Assembly: GCA_019916065.1 (NCBI GenBank)
Contig: CM034241.1
Location: forward strand, 19,297,541-19,361,540
Source: Vitellaria paradoxa
Taxonomy: Eukaryota; Streptophyta; Magnoliopsida; Ericales; Sapotaceae
Direction: 5' to 3'
Length of the DNA stretch: 64,000 nt
Below the pieces are notes generated by a model. That model was not told where the DNA came from. It did no database searches and was given only the letters and a program-made list of their open reading frames with translations. The position numbers and the translations under genes are program-made. Of this stretch, positions 11,261 through 22,905 are shown piece by piece (the stretch's first letter is position 1; every line of letters starts with the position of its first letter).

Positions 11261-13126
11261 ATCTTGGCACGTTCAAATAGTTTTGTTTGCTTTGATGTTG
11301 TTTTATTTCTTCGTCTAGTACTACCTAGGGGTGGGGGCATCTAATAACATTAATTGTCTCTTCACCTAATATAAGTTTTGTAAACATTGTTCTATCCTTA
11401 TTCCCTTGACACCTACAACCTTATCTTTGAGCTTCTCATCAATAATATTCCTATCCATTTCTATTCTTATATTTTTTTTCGAATACGGAAGTTTAAAACA
11501 AGTATTTCAATTTCTTTAGATTTTTCTCTTATCCACTTAGTCTCTTGTTGCAAGTTATATATTAACTCTTCTCTTTGCCAAATTATCCCTTGGTTTTAGT
11601 TAATCAGTCTATGTTCTAAGTTGCTATCTGCAACCTTCTCTCCTGGACTAGCTTTTTTATTCACACTTGTCCATTAAGGTGTTAGAATCCTTTCCTACTT
11701 CCATCACACATAGGCGCCGATGAGGTGTGTCACTTTGAGGAAACAACCCAGTGAACCTTTGTCCAATTTTCTTCACACCTGGAATTCGATGTAGCATGTC
11801 ATTAATAGGGGACATCACATCAACATTCTCATTTGGATTCATGTTCATAGGATTATATGTTTTATGCTGGCTCTTAACCTACAACAACCCTCCCTCCTTT
11901 ATCCGGCTTGGGATTGGCTTTGTTAAATAAACATTAAGCACGTAAATGTGGAGTTAGACAATCTCCATACATAAAAATTTATATTTATTTTTTATTGTTG
12001 TTTTTCCTTTGCAGTATCCTATCATTTGAAAAATTGTAATTGATTATATCTATGCTTCTTAATCTGCAATGATCTAGTAAATGAATATTCTAAATGATTA
12101 ATAGAAATTGCACTAACATAAGCAAAGGGGAAATGGGGAGAAAATAGTATTGCAGGCTGAATGCTTGTAAAAAAACACTTTATGAGTCAGTTTTTTTTTT
12201 CTCCTTACACTTGAGTAGAACTAAACATTGGATGGTATTGAAGGGAGAATTACTGCATATGGCCTGCATAATTTCTAAATTCCTTTATATGCAAAGGCTA
12301 CTGGCAATTTCCATATGAAAAGCGAAAAGGATATATCCCAAGACGATATTTAATGGGGGTGAAAGACGATGTCTATGTCTAAAATATTGGCACAAGTGAC
12401 CTTTTTAATGCAGGGTTGCATTTCAATCTCATGAAATTTCTGTGGATTTGGACGCAGTATAGATAGGTCCTATACCATCTTTCCTATGCTTTATGTCACA
12501 AAGTGACAAGGTTGGCTTTCATGAATTTATTCAGATGACCCATAGAGCAGGTCTGAGAAAATTCAATTGATGCTTAAATTTTGTATTTTTGCAAGTAGAA
12601 TGTAATTTCTAGAGGCAAGTAGTACCAAGATATGGATGTTCTCTTCCTTGTGCTTGGGTTCAAAATTGAATGCACCTTTTTGACATACCCATTCTAGTTA
12701 TTTAGGTTATTCTTGCTAGGTTATGTAATTTTACACTCATTGCTCATGATTAATAGTAGCAGAGTTCTTAATACCTTGGTATTCAAATGGTGTTCTGGCT
12801 TTGAGTCTTTTCTTGGCTTTCCAACCTTTTTTTGGTGCTTGCAATAGAGTTTTGATATGCTTTCTCCTTTTTCATTTTTTTAGCTAGAACATCAGACATC
12901 TAAACACTATGTGTTAATCTTGATATTATGCTATGAGAACATTTTAGTTGAAACAAAAACTAGTAACTAGTGTAGTTGTGAGGGTAATTTCAAAGTGCAG
13001 TGAGTTTAGGTCTCTCTCAAATATTATCAACACCTGTTTTCCCAATCAATTAAGAATTCTTATGTTCTTCCATCATCAATTGAATATTGTTTCCTGTTAA
13101 AGACCTATAATTCAACTCCTCTGCAG
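11261..13126. other. Intergenic stretch
   Basis: No supported gene. A 63-aa minus-strand frame at 11657-11848 has no recognised family. Confidence 0.35.
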
Positions 13127-13451
13127 AGGAAAGGAAGAAACCAAAGTTGTTGACAAAATCCCCTGTCAGAAGAAAAAGTGTTGCTCAAGCCTTTGGGAAG
13201 ACAGGGCAGATGTGATTTCTATAAATTGGCACCAAAAGATGCTGATTCTTTCTCATTGCTTTTCTAATGAATCAATACCAGTCTTATGCTGTATCGTGAT
13301 ATTTGCTTTTGGCAAAAATTTTAGGTGAGCCAACTTGTTGCTCAACTTTTCCAAATGCGCGTTCGTATGAAAAAAAAAATTAATTGGTGTAATGGAAGGT
13401 GGATTTATGCATATACCGAGCAATCTTAAGGAGGCTCTTAAATCTGAAGAG
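13127..13451 (+). other. Candidate host exons just upstream of the copia insertion
   Basis: Two coding-like segments have splice-like borders. At 13127-13215, after CTCTGCAG, a lysine/arginine-rich frame (KKPKLLTKSPVRRKS) runs to a TGA. At 13392-13451 a frame starting ATG GAA GGT GGA (MEGGFMHIPSNLKEALKSEE) is followed directly by a GT donor-like GTACTT. The protein family is not recognised. If real, the copia element at 13490 sits in an intron. Composition alone could produce such frames, so this is tentative. Confidence 0.2.
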
Positions 13452-13484
13452 GTACTTTGTTTGCTTTTGTTTGCATTGGATGTT

Positions 13485-13489
13485 AATGT
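13485..13489. repeat. Target-site duplication AATGT, left
   Basis: The five bases AATGT directly precede the 5' LTR and are repeated at 22040-22044 directly after the 3' LTR. This confirms the element limits and a normal integrase-mediated insertion. Confidence 0.97.
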
Positions 13490-14962
13490 TGTTAGAGTTA
13501 TATTTCTTTAGTGCCCTTGAAAGCATGTTTTATGTAATGACATTTTATTTTAGTTTATTTTTCTGGATATAATAAAATGTTTATTTATTTAAGCATACAT
13601 TAATGTCCCTTGTTTATAAAGTATGTGATTTAAGTATTGGGCATAAGATGCCAATACAGAAAGATTTAAATCACAAGTTTTATAAATTAAAGTAAAATTC
13701 ACAGCTATTAATGAAACGGGCATTTTATTATATTAAAGCTGTAACTTTTCTACTTCTTAATTGGGTGATTTATCTTGATCACTAAAGTGGTGACTTTGAG
13801 TAGGAAAGTTAGTATGTATATGAGATATACATATTGAATAGACTATTGTAAATTATGATTTGGTTAATAAATGTCTTTTAATCATAATTTACATAAGCTT
13901 TAATAAACTTAATAAACCTTAATCCTGAGTTTGTAATGGACTCACATTTATAGATTAAGTCTATTTGAGTTATCACGGAGTGAGATCTTATTAATGGTCA
14001 AAACCTCGATAACTTGGAGATTTAATATTATGAATCGTGGGAATATATACTTACAAGATGGAATCCATTCTGATACGCTCACCTAAGCTATTTATCTTTT
14101 TGATCATTAAATCTGTGGCCGCAGTTTATTTAATAAATTGTTTATTGAATAACAATATTTATTTGTAAATTGTTTACAAATATGGAAATATTGAGAATGA
14201 TCAAAATATAGATAAATAGTGACTTAGGGTTAAATATGTAATTAAGGGACTCGAAGTTTAGCCCAGCTTAATTACGAGCTTATAATGGAGGGTTAATTAA
14301 GTGGATATTATTGGTCTAAGACCAAAATTCATTTTATTAAAAGTTGTTTTAATTAAATGAATTTCAACATGGACTACTAGAGTGCAGCTCAGGGCTTTTA
14401 GTGGAATAGCCCTGGGTTAATTTAAAAGATAATGGGTTGTCATGAGATGACAAGGCCCAAATATCTTTTAAGTTGGAGCTAGGAATCCATGGGCCTTCAG
14501 TCCCCAAGCTAGCTCAATTTTATCTTGATGGGCCAAGTCCAATTGGCTAATTATTTATAATTTATTTATGAAATAAATTATAGATAATTAATATATATAT
14601 ATTTAGATAAGATGATATGGTTGGGAGATTTTCTCAAGATACCATATCTTCTAAATATATATTAAGATGATATATATAGATAAGATATGTGTGAGAGTGG
14701 ATAAGAGATAATCTCTAGAGTTAGAGATTTTCTCTAATACAAACTCTGTATCTCACTCTTTATAAATATCTTTTATATATCAATTAGCCAATGGATCTGA
14801 AAAAAGTGCCCACACACATTCATCTAGAGAGATAATTTGAGAATAGTTTGGAAGGCTGAATCGCTGAAAGAAGGTACTTCCGCTGTACATCAGAAGAAAA
14901 CTTAAAGAGTTCATCCTTCCATTCGAGGTATTTCTCTCAACCCTATGCTATAAAAACCATCA
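13490..14962 (+). repeat. 5' LTR of the copia element (1473 bp)
   Basis: Begins TGTTAGAGTTATA and ends ACCATCA, with TG...CA termini. It matches 20567-22039 almost base for base. It contains a TATA-like CTTTATAAATA near 14759 and an inverted GAGATAATCTC/GAGATTTTCTC cluster just upstream, so transcription probably starts in the last 200 bp of the LTR. Confidence 0.97.
14758..14768 (+). promoter_or_regulatory. TATA-like box in the copia LTR
   Basis: CTTTATAAATA lies about 200 bp before the LTR end and is conserved in the 3' LTR (near 21836). Its position suits a U3/R promoter. This is inferred from sequence only. Confidence 0.5.
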
Positions 14963-14964
14963 AT

Positions 14965-14976
14965 TGGTATCAGAGC
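14965..14976 (+). other. Primer binding site (tRNA-iMet)
   Basis: TGGTATCAGAGC starts two bases after the 5' LTR. It is complementary to the 3' end of plant initiator methionine tRNA, the usual minus-strand primer of copia elements. Confidence 0.95.
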
Positions 14977-15339
14977 TTTTGTTGAATTTATAGCATAGTT
15001 TTAATTATGCATAGATGTGGCATCAGTTTTTATTTCTCTCTCATATGTGGATGGATAAAACCCTTAATTCACAGTAGATCTTTATTTATTTTCTTTCAAA
15101 GGTGTAACAGGAGGGGTGGTTATTTTTTTTTGAACCATGTTTTCCCTCCTGATTTTTTTTAGATCAGTAACTCTCTGTAATTGTTTATTTTTCGAGTCTG
15201 TAAATTTTTTTTGTTTGAATCTGTATCTTGGGTCTATATTGTTTTGTAACAATGGTTCGAAACCCGTGGATACGCGGAAGGAAAACTTACAGCAGAGATA
15301 AAATATCGTTGGATCTGAGAGGTCGCTGCAGGTGTTGTT

Positions 15340-15715
15340 GTTTTGGAACCAGCCACCCGCAGAGGAAGCATGGAAGGCTCGGCCAGATATGGCAGCAAGC
15401 ATCCCGTGCTTCTGTTATGGAGGTGCAGCGTGAATAGCAGCCGGAACCTGCACTAGCTTGTGGCGGTTGCTGGGCAACCCGCGGCAGCAAGCGGCAGTGA
15501 TGCAGGAACCCGCGGTGGCGTTCGGCAGAGTCACGGTGACTCTGGGACAACCCGCGGTGGGGTCGGCGAAGCTTTGGTGGCTGTGGGTCAACTCGCAGCG
15601 GCAGCGAAGCTAAACGCTGCAGCCCGCAGCGGGTGCCGAGCAGCCTGCGAGGACAGTGCAGCCATCGCCAGCGGCGAGTGGCAGATCTGGAATCCTGCGG
15701 GTAGCTAGATGCCGC
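15340..15715 (+). other. GC-rich segment in the copia leader with repeated CCCGCGG words
   Basis: This part of the untranslated leader is strongly G+C-rich while the rest of the element is AT-rich. Imperfect ACCCGCGG-type words recur (about 15344, 15476, 15509, 15549, with variants near 15590 and 15620). Overlapping short ORFs on both strands are probably a composition effect. It could be captured foreign DNA or a structured leader. No known protein was recognised. Confidence 0.5.
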
Positions 15716-16592
15716 AATTACGGACCTCCCTTGCTGGAGAAACTGACTGGGCTGCTTGGATTTGGCAAAGAAAGGCTACCTGTCCAGGATTTTGGTGTTT
15801 GGTAAAGTTGCCGCCAGCAACTTTGGAGATTACAGATCAGTTAAATTAGATTGTATTGGGGAAGAGGGCTATTTTGAAAAGGTTTTGGGATCCCTGGGGC
15901 TGTTTTGAAAATTCTTTAAAAGCTCTATGTAAGGGCTTAATTGAAAGGTTTTAAAGATAACAGGGGTAAAATCAAGATTTCTCAAACTTTTAAACTTTAA
16001 ATTTTTTTTTAAATTGTTGGGCAAGTTTTTTTTAAAAATTATATTTTAGCCCACAAGTTTTATTATTTATAAAATTAGTTTATAAACTTTGAGATATTTC
16101 AAAAATGCCCTCCACCCAAATTCAACTCAGTATTCCAAAGTTCAAGAGGAAGCAGAGGATGCAGCTAGAAGATGGACATTGACTACAAGAAGACTGGATT
16201 AAGTTTTTTTTTTGTCAATGTGATTTTCTAGGAAAACTGTGAATTAAGGGTTATTTATTTATTTTTGGTTATTTGATCTATTATGAATGTTTGTCTGATA
16301 ACATGCCATATAGATTTTAGGGATGCCACATCATATGTTCATGCATAATTAATGTTTTATGATGTTTATATTCTAATGTGATTAGGATATAGATAATATC
16401 ATTTGTTTAATTTTTTATGATATTTATATTCTAATGAGATTAGAATAAGATTAATATCATTTATTTAATTTTGTTAATTTTATATTGACATAACCAATTA
16501 ATTTTTTTTTATTTTATAAAATTAGATATTAATGGTTAGAATGTCAATAAATATTTTTCTTAAAATATTAAATTAACAAAATTAAAAACTCA

Positions 16593-16920
16593 AAGTTATA
16601 ACGATTGAGTGGGAGAGGGTTTTTGACATAAAACCCATAGCCTCCACCGTTAATCTTATAGTAAGATAGATTAATATCTTGTCTCAAATCTTGTGAGCTC
16701 CCTACGGAGGATATTAATCGGTATTGGTTACTGGATAGGATTTCATTAAAAAATCTAAGTTATAAAAATTGAGTGGGAGAGGGTTTTAGACATAAAACCC
16801 ACAGCCTCCACTGTTAATCCTATAGTAAGATAGATTAATATCTTGTTTCAAATCTTGTGAGCTCCCTACGGAGGATATTAATCGGTATTGGTTACTGGAT
16901 AGGATTTCCTTAAAGGATAA
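16593..16920 (+). repeat. 164-bp tandem duplication in the copia leader
   Basis: Copies lie at 16593-16756 and 16757-16920 and are about 95% alike by eye. Each contains GAGTGGGAGAGGGTTTT and CTCCCTACGGAGGATATT. They lie between the PBS and the coding region, so they belong to the untranslated RNA leader. Confidence 0.9.
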
Positions 16921-17176
16921 ATTTTGAATATTACTAAATAGAATCGACTGCCCTACGGTAGTTTTTTTATTTGGGAAATATGAAAAATTGAAACAGTGGT
17001 TATACACTCAACTTAGAATATTTAATATCCTCCCTACGGATTTCTTATTAAATTAATTCTAAGAGGTTAAAAATATCGGTAATTTATTATTATTTAGATA
17101 TGAGATATCTAATTAAAATAATAATAAATAAGTAAGTGGACTTGTCTAATTAGTGGCAAATATGACCACCCTACGG
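16700..17176 (+). repeat. Five dispersed CCCTACGG motifs in the copia leader
   Basis: The octamer CCCTACGG occurs at 16700, 16864, 16951, 17032 and 17169. Two copies come from the 164-bp tandem duplication, but the other three lie in otherwise different sequence. Several are extended to CCCTACGGAGG. The cluster ends about 155 bp before the gag start codon. Its function is unknown; an RNA-packaging, translation or protein-binding role is possible. Confidence 0.8.
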
Positions 17177-17330
17177 AGGCATATTTAAAACAGAATTAGA
17201 TTACCGATGCATGATAAAGTAGTTATAGAGTTCTACTTATGCATATATAATTTTTTATGCATTTATTATGCAAAAGTTTTATGTTTTAAGAATGTATGCT
17301 TATTTAAATTTATTTGTTTTATTCAGAAAA

Positions 17331-20300
17331 ATGTCTTTCAACCCATTACCTGCTATTTTAAGTCAGAATAAATTAACTGGACCTAATTATACAGACTGGA
17401 AAAGGAGTTCGAACATTCTCGTCATTGAAACTTGTTTAGTGGTTGATTCTACGGATTCCTGGATAGTAGATTCTGGAGCCACTAATCATATTTGCAATTC
17501 ATTGCAAGGGTTCCAGGAAACCAGGGTTTTAAATGATGGAGAAGTTAGTCTTAGGTTGGGAACTGGTGCATTGGTTGCAGCCAGAGCAGTGGGAGTCGTT
17601 ACTTTATTTTTTGATGCATTCAGATCTATAGTTTTAGAAAATTGTTTATTTGTACCTGAACTTAGACGTAATTTGATTTCGGTTAGTAGCTTAAATAATT
17701 GTGGTTACTCAGTTATTTTTGATACTACCGTGGTAATCAAAAAGAATAAAACGTTTATTTGTTCTGGTACAATGGTTGACAATTTATATTGTTTGCATCC
17801 TAAAATAAACTCACTGCATGACACAGAATTGAATAACGAAACTAATCACCATAAAAGAATCAAGGTATCCCAAACTAATAAAACGTATCTGTGGCACTTA
17901 CGTTTAGGTCATATAAATTTAGACAGGAACCAAAGACTGGTTAAAAGTGGACCTTTGGATTCACTGGTTCTTGAACCACTACCAGTTTGCGAATCCTGTC
18001 TAGAAGGCAAAATGACCAAAAGACCTTTTAATGCTAAAGGTAATAGAGCCACAGAACCGTTGGAATTAGTGCATTCTGATGTATGTGGACCTATGAACAC
18101 TCAAGCAAGAGGGGGTTTCGAATATTTCATCACTTTTGTTGATGATTATTCAAGGTATGGTTATGTGTACCTAATGCACCGTAAGTCTGAAGCTTTTGAA
18201 AAATTCAGAATCTTTCAGGCGGAAGCGGAAAAGCAATTAGGAAAACACATTAAGACACTTCGATCTGATCGAGGTGGCGAGTACCTCCTTAATGAGTTTA
18301 GGGACTACTTATCAAATAATGGGATACTTTCTCAATTAGTTGCACTAGGGACTCCCCAGCAAAATGGTGTAGCAGAAAGGAGAAACAGAACTCTGCTTGA
18401 TATGGTGAGGTCTATGATGAGTTATTCAACTCTGCCCATCTCGTTTTGGGGTTATGCCTTAGAAACAGCCATGTATCTTCTAAATCTGGTTCCATCTAAG
18501 TCTATTCCTAGTACACCCTTGCGATTGTGGAATGGTAATAAACCTAGTTTACGCCATATACACATTTGGGGTTCTCCAGTACATGTGCTGAAGGGAAAGG
18601 CGGATAAATTGGAACCTAGGTCTGAAGTTTGCCTGTTTGTAGGATATCCAAAAGGAACGAGAGGAGGTCTCTTTTATAGTCCTGAAGAAAAGAAAGTATT
18701 TGTTAGCACAAATGTTACTTTTCTTGAGGAAGATTATATGAGAGATTTCAAACCTAGGAGCAAGATAGTTCTTGAAGAATTATCTAACAATAGCATTGCT
18801 AATCCCAGTCAGATTAATGAGTCAATTCCTAATCCAGAGTCTATTAATCAACCTGAGCCAGTTGCAGAACATCAACCACCGGTGCTCCGTCATAGTGGGA
18901 GGACAATTAAACGTCCATCTAGATACATGTTAATTGGAGAGTCTTATCAGGCAGTCTCTGATGAACATGAATCAGACCCCACTAGTTATGATGAAGCGGT
19001 GAATGATGTGGATGTAGATAGTTGGCATAAAGCTATGAAATCAGAGATGAGTTCCATGTACTCTAATAAAGTCTGGGAACTTGTAGACAAACCTGAAGGA
19101 ATCAAACCCATTGGGTGTAAATGGGTCTACAAGAGAAAGAGAGGGGTAGATGGGAAGGTGGAAACCTTCAAAGCTAGGCTTGTTGCGAAGGGTTATACTC
19201 AGAAAGAAGGTATCGATTATGAGGAAACCTTCTCGCCAGTAGCCATGCTTAAGTCTATCAGAATTCTCTTATCCATTGCAGCAAATCTAGATTATGAGAT
19301 TTGGCAAATGGATGTCAAGACCGCTTTTCTAAATGGCGATCTTGATGAAAGCATCTATATGATGCAACCAGATGGTTTTTTAACTGAAGGCCAAGAACAT
19401 AAGGTCTGCAAACTGCAAAAGTCTATCTATGGGCTTAAACAAGCTTCTGGATCATGGAACATCAGATTTGATCAAGCAGTCAAGTCTTTTGGTTTTGAAC
19501 AAAATCCTGATGAACCATGTGTTTATAAGAAGACAGACGGCAGGTTGATAGTTTTTCTGGTCTTGTATGTTGATGATATCTTACTCATTGGTAATGATGT
19601 GGGAGTATTATCAACAGTAAAAGTCTAGTTATCAAGTAAATTTGATATGAAAGACCTAGGGGAAGCCAGTTATATCCTTGGGATCAAGTTATTACGAGAT
19701 CGCAAGAATAGGATATTAGGCTTATCCCAAGCTACTTACATAGACAAAATACTAGTCAAGTACTCTATGCAAGACTCTAAGAAAGGATTGCTTCCTTTCA
19801 GACATGGAGTTGGTCTATCTCAAGATCAGTCTCCTAAGACTCCTCAAGAGATAGAAAGCATGAAACGAGTTCCTTATGCTTCGGCAGTAGGGAGTTTGAT
19901 GTATGCTATGCTATGTACTAGACCAGATATTTGCTATGCAGTAGGAATGGTCAGTAGATACCAGTCTAATCCAGGACTAGAGCATTGGGCTGCAGTAAAG
20001 CATATACTTAAGTATCTTCGGAGAACAAGAGATTATATGCTTGTGTATTCCAGTGAAGATCTTGTACCCATTGGATATACAAATTCTGACTTTCAGGCAG
20101 ATAGAGATAACAGAAGATCGACTTCGGGATATGTGTTTACTTTGGGTGGTGGAGCTGTAAGTTGGAGAAGTGTGAAGCAGACATGCATCGCAGACTCCAC
20201 CATGGAAGCCGAATATGTAGCTGCTTCAGAAGCTGCAAAAGAGGCTGTGTGGCTTCGTAAGTTCCTTATAGAACTTAGTGTGGTTCCCAGTGTTAGCATG

Positions 20301-20552
20301 CCTATTGTTCTTTACTGTGACAATAGTGGGGCAGTGGCACAATCAAAAGAACCCAGATATCACAAGAAAGGAAAACACATAGAGAGGAAGTATCATTTAG
20401 TAAGAGACTTAGTTCAGAAGGGTGAAGTGATTGTATCCAAGATTGCTTCTGCAGAGAATCTAGCGGATCCATTCACGAAGACCCTAGCAGCTAAGAGTTT
20501 TGATCATCATGTTTATGATATGGGTGTTCGTCATATGCCTGACATGCTTTAG
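17331..20552 (+). pseudogene. copia gag-pol polyprotein, gag deleted and pol interrupted by one stop
   Basis: The preferred start is the ATG at 17331 (MSFNPLP), which matches the usual copia Gag N-terminus; an in-frame ATG 63 bases upstream is less likely. After about 35 Gag residues ([11 protein letters not shown]) the frame jumps directly to the protease ([12 protein letters not shown]), so the Gag core and CCHC knuckle are missing. Next come the GAG-pre-integrase zinc region (LWHLRLGH...CESCLEGK) and an integrase core with Asp (HSDVCGP), Asp (RSDRGGEY) and Glu (NGVAERRNR). RT follows, with [11 protein letters not shown] and the catalytic YVDD. A TAG at 19626-19628 interrupts RT in frame, at a Trp-type position. 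RNase H continues in the same frame from about 19629 with STMEAEY and DPFTKTL near the C-terminus. Apart from the stop and the Gag deletion the frame is open throughout, in keeping with the young LTRs. Confidence 0.92.
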
Positions 20553-20566
20553 GGCAAGTGGGAGAT
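20553..20566 (+). other. Polypurine tract of the copia element
   Basis: GGCAAGTGGGAGAT lies between the pol stop codon and the 3' LTR. It is the expected plus-strand primer site. Confidence 0.85.
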
Positions 20567-22039
20567 TGTTAGAGTTATATTTCTTTAGTGCCCTTGAAAG
20601 CATGTTTTATGTAATGACATTTTATTTTAGTTTATTTTTCTGGATATAATAAAATGTTTATTTATTTAAGCATACATTAATGTCCCTTGTTTATAAAGTA
20701 TGTGATTTAAGTATTGGGCATAAGATGCCAATACAAAAAGATTTAAATCACAAGTTTTATAAATTAAAGTAAAATTCACAGCTATTAATGAAACGGGCAT
20801 TTTATTATGTTAAAGCTGTAACTTTTCTACTTCTTAATTGGGTGATTTATCTTGATCACTAAAGTGGTGACTTTGAGTAGGAAAGTTAGTATGTATATGA
20901 GATATACATATTGAATAGACTATTGTAAATTATGATTTGGTTAATAAATGTCTTTTAATCATAATTTACATAAGCTTTAATAAACTTAATAAACCTTAAT
21001 CCTGAGTTTGTAATGGACTCACATTTATAGATTAAGTCTATTTGAGTTATCACGGAGTGAGATCTTATTAATGGTCAAAACCTCGATAACTTGGAGATTT
21101 AATATTATGAATCGTGGGAATATATACTTACAAGATGGAATCCATTCTGATACGCTCACCTAAGCTATTTATCTTTTTGATCATTAAATCTGTGGCCGCA
21201 GTTTATTTAATAAATTGTTTATTGAATAACAATATTTATTTGTAAATTGTTTACAAATATGGAAATATTGAGAATGATCAAAATATAGATAAATAGTGAC
21301 TTAGGATTAAATATGTAATTAAGGGGCTCGACGTTTAGCCCAGCTTAATTACGAGCTTATAATGGAGGGTTAATTAAGTGGATATTATTGGTCTAAGACC
21401 AAAATTCGTTTTATTAAAAGTTGTTTTAATTAAATGAATTTCAACATGGACTACTAGAGTGCAGCTCAGGGCTTTTAGTGGAATAGCCCTGGGTTACTTT
21501 AAAAGATAATGGGTTGTCATGAGATGACAAGGCCCAAATATCTTTTAAGTTGGAGCTAGGAATCCATGGGCCTTCAGTCCCCAAGCTAGCTCAATTTTAT
21601 CTTGATGGGCCAAGTCCAATTGGCTAATTATTTATAATTTATTTATGAAATAAATTATAGATAATTAATATATATATATTTAGATAAGATGATATGGTTG
21701 GGAGATTTTCTCAAGATACCATATCTTCTAAATATATATTAAGATGATATATATAGATAAGATATGTGTGAGAGTGGATAAGAGATAATCTCTAGAGTTA
21801 GAGATTTTCTCTAATACAAACTCTGTATCTCACTCTTTATAAATATCTTTTATATATCAATTAGCCAATGGATCTGAAAAAAGTGCCCACACACATTCAT
21901 CTAGAGAGATAATTTGAGAATAGTTTGGAAGGCTGAATTGCTGAAAGGAGGTACTTCCGCTGTGCATCAGAAGAAAATTTAAAGAGTTCATCCTTCCATT
22001 CGAGGTATTTCTCTCAACCCTATGCTATAAAAACCATCA
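20567..22039 (+). repeat. 3' LTR of the copia element (1473 bp)
   Basis: Same length as the 5' LTR and about 99% identical. It ends ACCATCA and is followed by the TSD AATGT (22040-22044). Confidence 0.97.
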
Positions 22040-22239
22040 AATGTCACTCTGTACATACTTGAGTTCACACATACATATTAACTTTTATGCTCTTAATTCC
22101 CATATTTTTTTCGTTACCATCTGCTGATTGTATGAGAAACCATAATATGAAATTGCAATATCTGGATACCCATTGTTAGATCTACATTGTTGCCTTGTTT
22201 ATGTAACTTCTTAAGTATCTTGACCACATCCCTTGTAAC

Positions 22240-22343
22240 CTATGAAGCATGGGTATGGATACAGGAGTGGGTATGGATATGGAATACGGATATGGAATAT
22301 GGTAATTTTCAAAAAATGAAGATACGAGTACGGCGAAAATACG

Positions 22344-22374
<31 letters not shown>

Positions 22375-22897
22375 TTTATTTAAAATATTTCTGAAGGTAG
22401 CATTCATATACTACTAAACATTATATAAACAACAATTATATAGCATGAAAAATACCATTCAATTCATAAATGAACATCATTTATACTCAAAACTACCAAC
22501 AACATTCAAACACAAAGCACAAATATAAAAAAAGTATCAAATAAAATTTTGTACATCCTAAAATAAAAATAGTTTTTTTCATTTTCTAACTTTTAGTTAG
22601 ATCTAACTTCAATCATATCAATATATTTTAGTTAATTATAGTTTGACCCCTACTAAAATTTTATCATATCAATTTTACCCCCCAAAAATGTTTAAAATAT
22701 TACATTTAGACCCTCGCCATATCTTAAAAGTATCAATCCCGTATCCTACCCGTATCCCAGCCATATCTTATGCAAAATTTAAAATAAAAAATTAAGATAT
22801 GTCATGTGGCATATCTGATACGTATCCAGCTGTATTTGTATCCCCGAAGTATCCGATATGAGTGCAAAGCCTAATTTGAAGTATCTATGCTTCATAG
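22240..22897. mobile_element. Non-autonomous hAT-like element with 11-bp terminal inverted repeats
   Basis: CTATGAAGCAT at 22240-22250 is a perfect inverse of ATGCTTCATAG at 22887-22897. Sub-terminal regions carry many GTATGGATA/GTATCC words in opposite orientation at the two ends, as in hAT elements. Flanking octamers CTTGTAAC (22232-22239) and CTTAGAAC (22898-22905) agree at 6 of 8 positions, compatible with a decayed 8-bp hAT TSD. No transposase is encoded. It contains an (AT)n tract at 22349-22375. Confidence 0.65.
22349..22375. repeat. (AT)n microsatellite
   Basis: An uninterrupted alternating AT run inside the hAT-like element. Confidence 0.95.
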
Positions 22898-22905
22898 CTT
22901 AGAAC

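Larger units (their letters stand above)
13490..22039 (+). mobile_element. Complete copia LTR retrotransposon, young, gag-deleted
   Basis: The element is 8550 bp, flanked by the 5-bp TSD AATGT. It has two 1473-bp LTRs, a tRNA-iMet PBS, a 2.4-kb leader, one gag/pol reading frame and a polypurine tract. The domain order protease, integrase, RT, RNase H identifies Ty1/copia. The LTRs differ at about 11 positions of 1473 by eye (about 0.75%), so insertion is recent. The Gag region between its N-terminus and the protease is missing, and pol has one in-frame stop, so this copy should be non-autonomous. Confidence 0.96.

Noticed and set aside
14965..14976. tRNA-like matches at 14965, 34626, 42437 and 54426
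   Set aside because: These are 11- to 12-base primer binding sites complementary to tRNA-iMet, not tRNA genes. No complete cloverleaf was seen in the window.
15082..15708. Several overlapping ORFs on both strands in the copia leader
   Set aside because: They arise in a GC-rich segment with few stop codons in any frame. No domain is recognisable, and the region is upstream of gag.
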